Shown: one piece after another, positions 54,005-63,105 of the stretch | Layout: every line of letters begins with the position of its first letter | Numbering within the stretch: the first letter of the stretch is position 1 | Source: Centipeda infelix ATCC 43532 | GTDB taxonomy: Bacteria; Bacillota; Negativicutes; Selenomonadales; Selenomonadaceae | Assembly: GCF_000234095.1 (NCBI RefSeq) | Contig: NZ_JH376800.1 | Span: 139,502-203,501 of the forward strand | DNA length: 64,000 bases | Direction: 5' to 3' | The notes under the pieces: model-generated | Database searches by the model: none | What the model was told of the DNA's origin: nothing | The model's input: only the letters and a program-made list of their open reading frames with translations | Translations under genes and position numbers: made by a program

Positions 54005-55096
54005 ATGAGTGTGTATGGTTTGACGAGCGAACACTGGAAGCAGATCTATCGTATTTTAGAGATGTATCGCGACCATATTCGTAAGATTATCCTGTTTGGT
54101 TCGCGTGCACGAGGGGATTATCACAAGACCTCTGATGTCGATCTGGCGATTGTCAGTGATTTTGATATTAGGGCTATGCTTTTGGCTGCGTTTGAGGCGA
54201 GCCGTCTTCCCTATACGTTCGATGTTGTTCTTTATGGTGAGCAGTACAATCAAAGTTTACGGGATGCGATTGATCGTGAGGGGAAACTCCTGCTTTGCGT
54301 TGAAGGGGGAAGAATTGCTGTGACAATAGAGCAAATTCGCCTAAAAAAAGAAAATTATCATCATGCCTTCATGCGACTGCAAGCCGCACTGAGAAAAGAT
54401 GCCAATGCGGATGATATGTATTTGGATGCAACGATTCAGCGGTTTGAATTTTGTTTTGAGCTTGCGTGGAAGCTGATGAAGACTATTTTGGAATATGAGG
54501 GCATCGAGGCGAACAGTCCGCGCAGCTGTATTCGTGAAGGGGGGAAACAGGGGCTGATACCGGATGCACAGGAGTGGCCAGAGATGATGGAGAAGCGAAA
54601 CCTGTCTTCGTATACCTACGATGAAAATACAGCGCGTGAGATTTATCGTGAAGTGAAGGATCGATATGTGGTGCTGTTGGAGGCAGTCGATCAGTTGATG
54701 ACCGATTGGCTGGAGAGTACAGAGGAAAAATGTGTAGACAGAAATACGAAAGAGTCTGTCCAGAATAAAGCCCGTCAGTTTCGTTTGCTGACGGGCTTTG
54801 ATATTAGAAAAAACCTATTGCTTATGCGTAAGACCATGCGCGAAGTCTGTGAGAACACCCTCCTCCGTCACAATCGCCGTAATCAGCTCGTGATCTGTGA
54901 CATCGAACGCGGGGTTATAGACTTTTACGCCGTCTGCGGTCATGCGTTCTTTGTACCATATATCGGTGACTTCGGCGGTGGGACGTTGCTCGATGTGTAT
55001 GTCGGCACCTGTTGGGGTGTTCATGTCGATGGTGGAGGTGGGGGCACAGACGTAGAAGGGGATGCCGTAGTGTTTGGCGAGGATGGCGACACCTGA
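54005..55096 (+). CDS. Fused MNT nucleotidyltransferase and HI0074-like (HEPN-type) protein, stop codon missing at the natural end
   Basis: Residues 1-100 form a minimal nucleotidyltransferase: LFGSRARG (30-37) and the DxD pair Asp44/Asp46 in SDVDLAIV. Residues ~105-240 are a helical HI0074/substrate-binding domain ([20 protein letters not shown], REAxxxGLI-type [12 protein letters not shown]). These usually are two separate genes (HI0073/HI0074 type) and form toxin-antitoxin-like pairs; here they are one. Natural homology ends near 54740, but the frame stays open through a terminator hairpin and on antisense to mtnA until 55096, adding ~120 residues unlikely to be real. Removing one A from the run near 54725 would place a TAG about ten bases on. 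GGGGAGAG precedes ATG 54005. Confidence 0.7.
   Translation: MSVYGLTSEHWKQIYRILEMYRDHIRKIILFGSRARGDYHKTSDVDLAIVSDFDIRAMLLAAFEASRLPYTFDVVLYGEQYNQSLRDAIDREGKLLLCVEGGRIAVTIEQIRLKKENYHHAFMRLQAALRKDANADDMYLDATIQRFEFCFELAWKLMKTILEYEGIEANSPRSCIREGGKQGLIPDAQEWPEMMEKRNLSSYTYDENTAREIYREVKDRYVVLLEAVDQLMTDWLESTEEKCVDRNTKESVQNKARQFRLLTGFDIRKNLLLMRKTMREVCENTLLRHNRRNQLVICDIERGVIDFYAVCGHAFFVPYIGDFGGGTLLDVYVGTCWGVHVDGGGGGTDVEGDAVVFGEDGDT
54767..54799. terminator. Bidirectional terminator between converging genes
   Basis: AAAGCCCGTCAG (54767-54778) and CTGACGGGCTTT (54788-54799) form a perfect 12-base stem with a 9-base loop. T-rich sequence flanks it, most clearly on the minus strand side (after mtnA). It serves mtnA, and the nucleotidyltransferase gene on the other strand, whose frame runs straight through it. 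Confidence 0.75.
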
Positions 55097-55870
55097 TGTG
55101 CCGATCTTGTTGGCGACATCGCCGTTGGCGGCGACGCGGTCGCAGCCGACGAAGACGGCGTCGATCCAGCCGTTCTTCATGACGGTGGATGCCATGTTGT
55201 CGCAGATGAGTGTGACGTCCATGCCGGCGGCACTGAGTTCGTATGCGGTGAGACGTGCGCCCTGCAGGAGGGGACGAGTTTCGTCGGTGTAGATTTTGAA
55301 GTTGTAGCCTTTTTGGTGTCCGAGGTACATGACGGCGGTTGCGGTGCCGTATTTGGCGGTGGCGAGCTGTCCGGCATTGCAGTGGGTGAGGAGTCCCATA
55401 CCAGGTTTTACGAGGGTGAGCGCGTGCTCGCCTATTTTTTTGCAGATGTCGATGTCCTCTTGCTTGATGCGGAGGGCTTCGTCACGCAGGAGTGCGCGAA
55501 TTTCGGGGATGGATTTGCCCTCAGCGTTTTTGACGACGGTCTCCATACGGTTCAGTGCCCATGAGAGGTTGACGGCAGTGGGGCGGGAGGAGTTCAGGTA
55601 GTCGGCTGCTGTGTGGAAGCGGTGCGCAAATTCGGCGTAGTCGTCGGTGTCGATCTCAAGTGCAGCAAGGTAGATGCCGATGGCAGCGGCATCGCCGATG
55701 GCGGGCGCACCGCGCACTTGGAGCTCACGGATTGCCATCCAGATTTCGCCCTGTGTTTTGAGATGGAGGTATTCGGCGCGGTTCGGGAGTTTTGTCTGGT
55801 CGATGATGACGAGGGCACGCTCCTCTTCGTCGAGAGCGAGGGTTTCCATGTCGAGTATGTTGGTAGTCAT
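54815..55870 (-). CDS. mtnA: S-methyl-5-thioribose-1-phosphate isomerase
   Basis: Isomerises methylthioribose 1-phosphate (or 5-deoxyribose 1-phosphate) to the ribulose form. The 351-residue protein has [21 protein letters not shown] in THCNAGQ (catalytic Cys) and [17 protein letters not shown] (catalytic Asp), the eIF2B-like MtnA signature. ATG at 55870 with GAGGAC upstream is used instead of an upstream start at 55909. It lies about 300 bases downstream of a class II aldolase gene on the same strand, a pairing that marks the MtnA/Ald2 route for 5-deoxypentose or methylthioribose salvage. Confidence 0.92.
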   Translation of the reverse strand: MTTNILDMETLALDEEERALVIIDQTKLPNRAEYLHLKTQGEIWMAIRELQVRGAPAIGDAAAIGIYLAALEIDTDDYAEFAHRFHTAADYLNSSRPTAVNLSWALNRMETVVKNAEGKSIPEIRALLRDEALRIKQEDIDICKKIGEHALTLVKPGMGLLTHCNAGQLATAKYGTATAVMYLGHQKGYNFKIYTDETRPLLQGARLTAYELSAAGMDVTLICDNMASTVMKNGWIDAVFVGCDRVAANGDVANKIGTSGVAILAKHYGIPFYVCAPTSTIDMNTPTGADIHIEQRPTAEVTDIWYKERMTADGVKVYNPAFDVTDHELITAIVTEEGVLTDFAHGLTHKQ

Positions 55871-55880
55871 AAAAGTCCTC

Positions 55881-56172
55881 TTTTCGTATAATAGATGTGC
55901 CCCCACCACCGCAAGCGGTCCCCCTCCCCCGTCATACGGGGGAGGCTAAAACATGGGATGGCGTGAAGGGCTGTACTCCCGCCACCGCAAGTAGTCGCCC
56001 TGCTGACCTATCCAAGAAGCAAGCCCAAGGGGGGCAGCTGATTGGGAAATAGGTCGTATGCGAAAACGACCCAAGAACACGAGCGGTAGTGAAGTGTTCT
56101 TGGGTGTCGTTGACCGCTCCCCCGCATACGGGGGAGGCTGGGAAGAACAATCACGGGAGTGTCTGAAAAGCA
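55881..56172. repeat. Hairpin-rich intergenic region with repeated GC-rich palindromes
   Basis: This ~290-base gap between the aldolase gene and mtnA has no supportable gene. It holds CCTCCCCCGTCATACGGGGG around 55923-55945 and a near-copy CTCCCCCGCATACGGGGGAG at 56117-56136, both strong palindromes. CCACCGCAAG occurs twice (about 55907 and 55981). An AAGAACAC/GTGTTCTT hairpin lies near 56070-56100. These look like copies of a genome-wide intergenic repeat rather than an mRNA-processing site, but either is possible. Confidence 0.55.
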
Positions 56173-56817
56173 CTAAACAGTCGGATACGTCCACTTTGCC
56201 AGCTCGTCCGCCGGAATGGTCGCAGGTTCGTGTCCGAGGACGGTGAGACAGCGGTAGTAGATGTCGGCGAGTTCTTCGAGGTAGCTTGCCTTGAGCAAGG
56301 CTTCTTTGAGATTTTCTGCGACGGCGACAACGCCGTGCGCCTGCATGAGTGCGACATCGGAGATGGAAAGGGGAGCAAGGACGTTCTCCGCCGCCGCGCG
56401 TGTACCGGGGCGGCCGTACGGGGCGACGGGGACATAGCCCTCCTTGCAGCCGAGAATGGAGAGCTCGTAGACGATGGCGGGGATGTTCTTGTTCATGACG
56501 GCAAATGCGGTCGCCGCACGTGAGTGTGTGTGCGCAACTGCGTGCACGTCACTGCGGCTTTGATAGATTGCCGTGTGCATCATTAGCTCACTGGTCGGTT
56601 TCCGATTATGCAGTGATTCAACCGTATGACCGTTCATATCAATGACGACGATATCATCCGCGGTCATTTCCTCGCGATCCATGCCCGTCGGCGTGATGCA
56701 GATGAAACCGCTCGCTGTGTCACGCACGCTGAAGTTCCCTGAGCGATGGCGGCACAGCCCTGCGTGATCGGCTTCGAGCGCATGGCGGCGCACATCCTCC
56801 TTGATTTGTTCGAGCAT
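56173..56817 (-). CDS. Class II aldolase/adducin family protein (likely Ald2-type, 5-deoxyribulose/methylthioribulose 1-phosphate aldolase)
   Basis: A 214-residue zinc-dependent class II aldolase of the fuculose-phosphate/rhamnulose-phosphate group. The zinc ligands are His pair HTHS (about 96-98) and the later QAHG His; HRSGNFSVR and TPTGMDREEM bind the phosphate. ATG 56817 has GGAGGACG upstream. Pairing with mtnA suggests cleavage of 5-deoxyribulose 1-phosphate (to DHAP and acetaldehyde) or the methylthio analogue. No fucose or rhamnose catabolic genes are adjacent. Confidence 0.82.
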   Translation of the reverse strand: MLEQIKEDVRRHALEADHAGLCRHRSGNFSVRDTASGFICITPTGMDREEMTADDIVVIDMNGHTVESLHNRKPTSELMMHTAIYQSRSDVHAVAHTHSRAATAFAVMNKNIPAIVYELSILGCKEGYVPVAPYGRPGTRAAAENVLAPLSISDVALMQAHGVVAVAENLKEALLKASYLEELADIYYRCLTVLGHEPATIPADELAKWTYPTV

Positions 56818-56846
56818 AATCGTCCTCCTTGCATTCAGATATCCGT

Positions 56847-56876
56847 ATTTTATCGAAGATTTGCACGTTGTGGCAA
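56847..56876 (-). promoter_or_regulatory. Possible promoter of the aldolase-mtnA unit
   Basis: Read on the minus strand, TTGCCA (56876-56871) and TAAAAT (56852-56847) are 18 bases apart, about 30 bases upstream of the aldolase start. It diverges from the gap promoter at 56936. Confidence 0.4.
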
Positions 56877-56935
56877 GTGATTTTTACAGCTGCACAAAAT
56901 ATTGTAGGAAAAGCCTCCTGTGTAAGATAAATGAT

Positions 56936-56963
56936 TTGACTTTTATTGGGAATGGTTTATAAT
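56936..56963 (+). promoter_or_regulatory. Promoter of the glycolytic cluster
   Basis: TTGACT (56936-56941) and consensus TATAAT (56958-56963) are 16 bases apart, giving a ~70-base leader to the gap start codon at 57037. No CggR-like operator could be made out by eye. Confidence 0.65.
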
Positions 56964-57036
56964 ATAAATCGTACAAAGGGTGCGGCGGAAAAGGTTCGCA
57001 GCACCGAGAATTAAGGACTTAACAGGGGGTATTTCA

Positions 57037-58050
57037 ATGGCAGTAAAAGTTGCTATCAATGGTTTTGGCCGTATCGGTCGTCTCGCATTCCGTCAGATGT
57101 TCGATGCTCCCGGCTATGAGGTCGTCGCGATCAACGATCTGACGAGCCCGACGATGCTCGCACATCTCCTGAAGTATGACTCCACACAGGGGCGTTATAA
57201 GTATGCGGATTCGGTCGAAGACGGCGATGGTTTCATCAAGGTCAACGGCAAGAAGATCAACATCTATGCACAGGCGGATGCATCCCAGATCCCCTGGGGC
57301 AAGCATGATGTCGATGTTGTACTCGAGTGCACGGGCTTCTACACGGCAAAGGCAAAGGCTGAGGCGCATCTGAAGGCGGGTGCGAAGAAGGTCGTTATCT
57401 CTGCTCCTGCGGGCAATGACCTCCCGACGATTGTCTACAACGTCAACCACAAGAATCTCACGAAGGATGACAAGGTTATCTCAGCGGCGTCCTGCACGAC
57501 GAACTGCCTTGCTCCGATGGCAAAGGCACTGAACGATCTCGCTCCGATCAAGAGCGGCATCATGTCCACGATTCATGCCTACACGGGCGATCAGATGCCG
57601 CTTGATGGTCCGCAGCGCAAGGGGGATCTCCGCCGCAGCCGTGCCGCAGCGGTCAACATTGTTCCGAACTCCACGGGCGCAGCGAAGGCCATCGGTCTCG
57701 TTATCCCTGAGCTCAACGGCAAGCTCATCGGCTCGGCACAGCGCGTTCCGACCCCGACGGGCTCCACGACGCTCCTCTACGCTGTGGTCGAGGGCAAGGT
57801 TACGGTCGATCAGGTCAACGCACAGATGAAGAAGGAAGCGACGGAGTCGTTCGCGTACAACACGGACGAGATTGTCTCAAGCGACATCATCGGCACGACG
57901 TACGGCTCGATCTTCGATGCGACCCAGACGATGGTCAGCGACACGGGCGACGGCAACACGCTCGTTCAGGTGGTCTCCTGGTACGACAACGAGAACAGCT
58001 ACACGAGCCAGATGGTTCGCACGATCAAGTACTTCGCTGAGCTCGGCTGA
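57037..58050 (+). CDS. gap: Glyceraldehyde-3-phosphate dehydrogenase, type I
   Basis: NAD-dependent GAPDH of 337 residues. The nucleotide-binding motif is INGFGRIGR (7-15), AINDL has Asp34 (NAD specificity), and the catalytic Cys153 lies in [17 protein letters not shown] and WYDNENSY are conserved. ATG 57037 has AGGGGG about 10 bases upstream; an upstream TTG at 56980 falls in the leader. It is followed by its own terminator, so it may also be expressed alone at high level. Confidence 0.96.
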   Translation: MAVKVAINGFGRIGRLAFRQMFDAPGYEVVAINDLTSPTMLAHLLKYDSTQGRYKYADSVEDGDGFIKVNGKKINIYAQADASQIPWGKHDVDVVLECTGFYTAKAKAEAHLKAGAKKVVISAPAGNDLPTIVYNVNHKNLTKDDKVISAASCTTNCLAPMAKALNDLAPIKSGIMSTIHAYTGDQMPLDGPQRKGDLRRSRAAAVNIVPNSTGAAKAIGLVIPELNGKLIGSAQRVPTPTGSTTLLYAVVEGKVTVDQVNAQMKKEATESFAYNTDEIVSSDIIGTTYGSIFDATQTMVSDTGDGNTLVQVVSWYDNENSYTSQMVRTIKYFAELG

Positions 58051-58131
58051 GAAAAGTAAACAGAGATATACGGGACATGGATCGGGATTGCTAGCGTTCC
58101 GATACAGTTACCGTGTGCATACGATCTTTCA

Positions 58132-58168
58132 CGAGGTCCGGCCGACGTTTGGGCCGAACCTCGTTTTT
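58132..58168 (+). terminator. Rho-independent terminator after gap
   Basis: CGAGGTCCGGCC (58132-58143) and GGCCGAACCTCG (58152-58163) form a 12-base stem with one mismatch, and TTTTTATTTA follows. It would attenuate transcription between gap and pgk. Confidence 0.8.
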
Positions 58169-58172
58169 ATTT

Positions 58173-58193
58173 AGGAAACGCTGATACATTCAG
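58173..58193. repeat. Single end of the MITE-like repeat (copy C)
   Basis: AGGAAACGCTGATACATTCA (from 58173) matches the inverted end of copy A (AGGAATCGCTGATAAA) at 38851-38866. It lies immediately behind the gap terminator and ahead of pgk; no second end is seen nearby. Confidence 0.4.
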
Positions 58194-58217
58194 TGGTTTC
58201 ATTCTGGAGGGGACAAT

Positions 58218-59411
58218 ATGAATAAAAAGACAATGATGCACATTGATCCGCACGGGAAAAAGGTATTCGTCCGTGTGGACTTCAATGTGCCGATGGACGA
58301 GCATCAGCACATCACGAACGACACGCGCATCCGCGCGACGCTTCCGACGATCCAGCATCTGCTGAATGCGGGTGCAGCGGTCATTCTCGCCTGCCATGTC
58401 GGCCGCCCGACGGAGGCGCGGGAGCCGCAGTTCTCGACGCGCCCGATTGTGGCGCGTCTGGAGGAGTGCCTCAGTCAGCCCGTGAAGTGGGCATCAGACT
58501 GTGTGGGTCCTGAGGCGGAGAAGGCTGCTGCCGATCTGAAGCCGGGCGAGGTGCTCCTGCTTGAGAATCTGCGCTATCACAAGGCGGAGAAGAAGAACGA
58601 TCCCGAGTTCGCAAAGCAGCTCGCATCGCTTGCGGACATCGCTGTGGATGATGCGTTCGGTGTGGCGCACCGCGCACACGCCTCGAACGTCGGGATTACG
58701 AAATATCTTGAGACCGTAGCGGGCTTCCTCATGGAGAAGGAGATCAACTACATCGGCAAGACACTCGAGAATCCGAAGCGCCCGTTCGTCGCCATCATCG
58801 GCGGTGCGAAGGTCTCGGACAAGATCGGTGTCATTGAGAACATGATCGATAAGGTCGATACCATCATCATCGGCGGCGGCATGGCACATACCTTTGACGC
58901 CTCGAAGGGCTATCCCGTCGGCGACTCCCTCTGTGAGCGCGATAAGATCGACCTCGCGAAAGAGCTGCTCGAAAAGGCGGAGAAGAAGGGCGTGAAGGTC
59001 GTTCTGCCCGTGGATGTTGTCATCGCGGACAAGTTCGCGGCAGACGCGAACACGAAGACGGTCGATGTGGACAAGGTGCCCGACGGCTGGCAGGCTCTCG
59101 ACAGCGGTGCAAAGACCTCTGAGGAGTACGTCAATGCGTTGAAGGGCGCAAAGACGGTGATCTGGAACGGTCCGATGGGCGTGTTCGAGTTCGACGCGTT
59201 TGCAAAGGGCACGGAGGCTGTTGCGCGTGCAGTTGCACAGGCGACGAAGGAAGGCGCAGTCTCCATTGTCGGCGGCGGCGACTCGATTGCGGCGCTGAAG
59301 AAGACGGGGCTATCCGAGAAGATCTCGCACATCTCGACGGGCGGCGGCGCGACGCTGGAGCTGCTTGAGGGCAAGGTGCTGCCGGGCATCGCGGCACTCG
59401 CAGACGAGTAA
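58218..59411 (+). CDS. pgk: Phosphoglycerate kinase
   Basis: Converts 1,3-bisphosphoglycerate plus ADP to 3-phosphoglycerate plus ATP. The 397-residue protein opens with [13 protein letters not shown], then [25 protein letters not shown], and ends with the nucleotide-binding VSIVGGGDS and [17 protein letters not shown]. Length is standard. TGGAGGGGACA precedes ATG 58218. It follows gap in the usual order. Confidence 0.96.
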   Translation: MNKKTMMHIDPHGKKVFVRVDFNVPMDEHQHITNDTRIRATLPTIQHLLNAGAAVILACHVGRPTEAREPQFSTRPIVARLEECLSQPVKWASDCVGPEAEKAAADLKPGEVLLLENLRYHKAEKKNDPEFAKQLASLADIAVDDAFGVAHRAHASNVGITKYLETVAGFLMEKEINYIGKTLENPKRPFVAIIGGAKVSDKIGVIENMIDKVDTIIIGGGMAHTFDASKGYPVGDSLCERDKIDLAKELLEKAEKKGVKVVLPVDVVIADKFAADANTKTVDVDKVPDGWQALDSGAKTSEEYVNALKGAKTVIWNGPMGVFEFDAFAKGTEAVARAVAQATKEGAVSIVGGGDSIAALKKTGLSEKISHISTGGGATLELLEGKVLPGIAALADE

Positions 59412-59447
59412 AGATGCAGTGCATCCCCCACGCGAACACAGAGTTAC

Positions 59448-59555
59448 GCAAGTGACCGTGTGCTTATTCGCCTAAATACCTGCGGACTTCTTAAACGCGC
59501 TTCGCTTGAACGAAAGAAATCCGCAGGGGGCGAAACGCACACTTTCCTCACTTGC
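59448..59555. other. 108-base compound hairpin between pgk and tpiA
   Basis: Nested inverted arms are seen: GCAAGTGA/TCACTTGC (outer), GTGTGC/GCACAC, TTCGCC/GGCGAA and CCTGCGGACTTCTT/AAGAAATCCGCAGG (inner). The pairing is imperfect but extends over the whole segment, giving a long cruciform or RNA stem. A run of nine G follows at 59574-59582. No gene is present. It may be an RNA-processing or stabilising element in the glycolytic mRNA, or an intergenic repeat. Confidence 0.5.
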
Positions 59556-59625
59556 TTCACTAAGGTTCGCTTAGGGGGGGGGCACTGTACCTTCCATGAT
59601 GTTTACAATAGAGGAGAACATATAT

Positions 59626-60375
59626 ATGGCAAGAACACCGATTATTGCAGGAAATTGGAAGATGAACAACACGGTCGCGGCGGGTGTCGCGCTCGTGAAG
59701 GAACTTGCTCCGCTCGTCAAGGACGCAAAGGCGACGGTCGTCGTCTGTCCGACGGCGACAGCACTCGCAGGTGTGACCGAGGCGGTCAAGGGCTCGAACA
59801 TTGCGGTCGGCGCACAGAACGTGCACTGGGAGAAGAGCGGCGCATACACGGGCGAGATCTCGACGGATATGCTGACGGAGCTCGGCGTTTCCTACTGCGT
59901 GCTCGGTCACAGCGAACGTCGCGACTACTTCGGCGAGACGAACGAGGGCGTGAACAAGCGTGCGCATGCAGCATATGCGGCCGGCATCACGCCGATCATC
60001 TGCTGCGGCGAGTCGCTTGAGATCCGCGAGGCGGGCACCTACCTCGCCTATGTTGCATACCAGATCGAGGCGGCACTTGCGGGCTTTGCGGCGGCTGATG
60101 TCGCGAAGCTCGTCATCGCCTACGAGCCGATCTGGGCGATTGGCACGGGTAAGACGGCGACGTTCGATCAGGCGGAGGAGGTCTGTGCGCACATTCGCAA
60201 GACCATCGAGGCGAAGTACGGCGCAGCGGCAGCCGAGGGCGTACGCATCCAGTACGGCGGCAGCGTGAAGCCCGAGACGATTGCAGGCCTCATGGAGAAG
60301 CCGAACGTCGACGGTGCACTCGTCGGCGGCGCAGCACTCAAGGCAAAGGATTTTGCTGCGATTGTCAATTTCTGA
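59626..60375 (+). CDS. tpiA: Triosephosphate isomerase
   Basis: Interconverts DHAP and glyceraldehyde 3-phosphate. The 249-residue protein shows AGNWKMN (Lys), VLGHSERR (His), and AYEPIWAIGTGKTAT (Glu165-type catalytic base), then QYGGSVKPET. ATG 59626 after GAGGAG is preferred over the earlier in-frame ATG at 59596. In context it would accept DHAP from the aldolase encoded at 56173. Confidence 0.96.
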   Translation: MARTPIIAGNWKMNNTVAAGVALVKELAPLVKDAKATVVVCPTATALAGVTEAVKGSNIAVGAQNVHWEKSGAYTGEISTDMLTELGVSYCVLGHSERRDYFGETNEGVNKRAHAAYAAGITPIICCGESLEIREAGTYLAYVAYQIEAALAGFAAADVAKLVIAYEPIWAIGTGKTATFDQAEEVCAHIRKTIEAKYGAAAAEGVRIQYGGSVKPETIAGLMEKPNVDGALVGGAALKAKDFAAIVNF

Positions 60376-60405
60376 TACCTAAAAATCTCAAAACACACTT
60401 AGGTT

Positions 60406-60441
60406 GGCGCGGATTCTTTGCAGAGACGAAGAATCTGCGCC
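60406..60441. other. Hairpin between tpiA and gpmI
   Basis: GGCGCGGATTCTT (60406-60418) pairs with AAGAATCTGCGCC (60429-60441), one mismatch, around a 10-base loop. No T run follows, so it is not a normal terminator. Its GCGGATTCTT arm resembles GCGGACTTCTT of the large hairpin at 59479, suggesting a shared repeat family. Flanking ACCTAA/TTAGGT also pair. Confidence 0.45.
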
Positions 60442-60483
60442 TCCTGAGTATTGGGCGAAAGCTCTTAGAAAGAATCAAATATT

Positions 60484-62040
<1,557 letters not shown>

Positions 62041-62124
62041 ATCTGATACAATGGGGACAGGTCTCCTCTGCGGGGGCGATCTGTCTCTATCAATATGTTT
62101 TCTTGTTTTGCAGGAGGAGGCAAA

Positions 62125-62538
62125 ATGAAAGCAAAGATTATTAAATCGGATGATGTCAATGTAACACTGGGCTATGATGACGGCCGTTTTGAGGAAGTGC
62201 CGCGTGCAGGATTGAACCTTGGGGAGTTTGCGCACGATGGAATGGTGTTGGAGGTCTATCAAAACGGCGATCAAAAGGTATACGCGATAGCCAAAACAGC
62301 AAATGCAGGTGTCTCCACCGATGCAAGCGGAAAGCATAAGGTCAGCAAGCTCGCCTATGTCCTCTGCGCATTGCTTGTCGGGGGGATCGGAGTTCATAAA
62401 TTCTACGCAGGACGCGTCGGACTTGGTATTGTGTATCTCTTATTCTGCTGGACCTTTATTCCGGCGCTCATCGCCCTGATTGAGGGGATTGTCGCTGCGA
62501 CGAAGACGGCGGATGCAGATGGGAATATCTGGGTATAG
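62125..62538 (+). CDS. TM2 domain-containing protein
   Basis: A 137-residue protein. The N-terminal ~70 residues are soluble (VTLGYDDGRFEEVPR); the C-terminus is a TM2 domain with two membrane helices joined by a short turn: VLCALLVGGIGVHKFYAGR, LGIVYLLFCWTFIPALIALIEGI. GIGVHKFYAG is diagnostic. Function is not known. GGAGGAGG precedes ATG 62125. Confidence 0.85.
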   Translation: MKAKIIKSDDVNVTLGYDDGRFEEVPRAGLNLGEFAHDGMVLEVYQNGDQKVYAIAKTANAGVSTDASGKHKVSKLAYVLCALLVGGIGVHKFYAGRVGLGIVYLLFCWTFIPALIALIEGIVAATKTADADGNIWV

Positions 62539-62570
62539 GGGAAGCAACGAAATAATCTTACAGGGAAGCA

Positions 62571-62607
62571 AAAAGCTGCTGCACAAATGATGTGCGGCAG
62601 CTTTTTT
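62571..62607 (+). terminator. Rho-independent terminator after the TM2 gene
   Basis: AAAAGCTGCTGCACA pairs with TGTGCGGCAGCTTTT around a short AATGA loop, followed by TTTTTT to 62607. Confidence 0.75.
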
Positions 62608-62683
62608 GCAAATCGCACAGAATATATTAGTGATTCCTATATGATGTCCGTAACATTTGACAAAGAGCCCTTTTCATTTGCAT

Positions 62684-62712
62684 TTGAAAGAGTGCGGGCA
62701 GGATGGTATACT
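62684..62712 (+). promoter_or_regulatory. Promoter of the DUF1232-topB unit
   Basis: TTGAAA (62684-62689) and TATACT (62707-62712) are 17 bases apart, about 35 bases before the DUF1232 gene start. Confidence 0.55.
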
Positions 62713-62745
62713 GTGCATAATGACGTAACATGATCGGAGGTTCTT

Positions 62746-63105
62746 ATGCTGCGATTCTTGGTGCTGCTGCGTGCGCTGCGGCGCGATATCGCCGTGCTGC
62801 TCTTTGCGATGGTGCGGCGCGATACGCCGCGTGCGGTGAAGTTCCTGTTTCCCTTGGCGCTGCTCTATCTCGTCAGTCCGATTGACCTTGTGCCCGATAC
62901 GATTCCGCTGCTCGGTGCGGTGGATGATATGGTGATCCTGCCGGCGGCGACGGAGCTGCTCGTGCGTATGCTGCCCCCCGAGGCACGCGCGGAGGGCGAG
63001 CGGCGTGTGGCGCGCTACGGGACGCTCGTGCTCATTGTGGCGTCCATCGTGCTGATTCTTTGGCTCGTGCTCCTCGTCTGGGCACTCTCGAAGGTGTTCG
63101 CATGA
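62746..63105 (+). CDS. DUF1232 (YkvA-like) membrane protein
   Basis: A 119-residue protein with the DUF1232 core FPLALLYLVSPIDLVPDTIPLLGAVDDM (around 42-70) and a C-terminal transmembrane helix (TLVLIVASIVLILWLVLLVWAL). Role unknown; family members are found at the membrane. GGAGG precedes ATG 62746. Its stop overlaps the topB start by four bases. Confidence 0.88.
   Translation: MLRFLVLLRALRRDIAVLLFAMVRRDTPRAVKFLFPLALLYLVSPIDLVPDTIPLLGAVDDMVILPAATELLVRMLPPEARAEGERRVARYGTLVLIVASIVLILWLVLLVWALSKVFA

Noticed and set aside
54741-55096. C-terminal ~120 residues of the nucleotidyltransferase fusion as a real domain
   Set aside because: The sequence is antisense to mtnA and includes the translation of a terminator stem; no conservation is expected.
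55881-56172. Considered as a CRISPR array
   Set aside because: Only two palindrome copies with unequal spacing, no regular spacers and no cas genes.
56058-56246. Small plus-strand frame in the palindrome-rich gap
   Set aside because: It is produced by the repeats themselves and has no ribosome binding site or homology I recognise.
59412-59595. Considered as a tRNA or small structured RNA gene
   Set aside because: The arms nest as one long hairpin, not a cloverleaf; no T-loop GTTC-A-like sequence in the right place.
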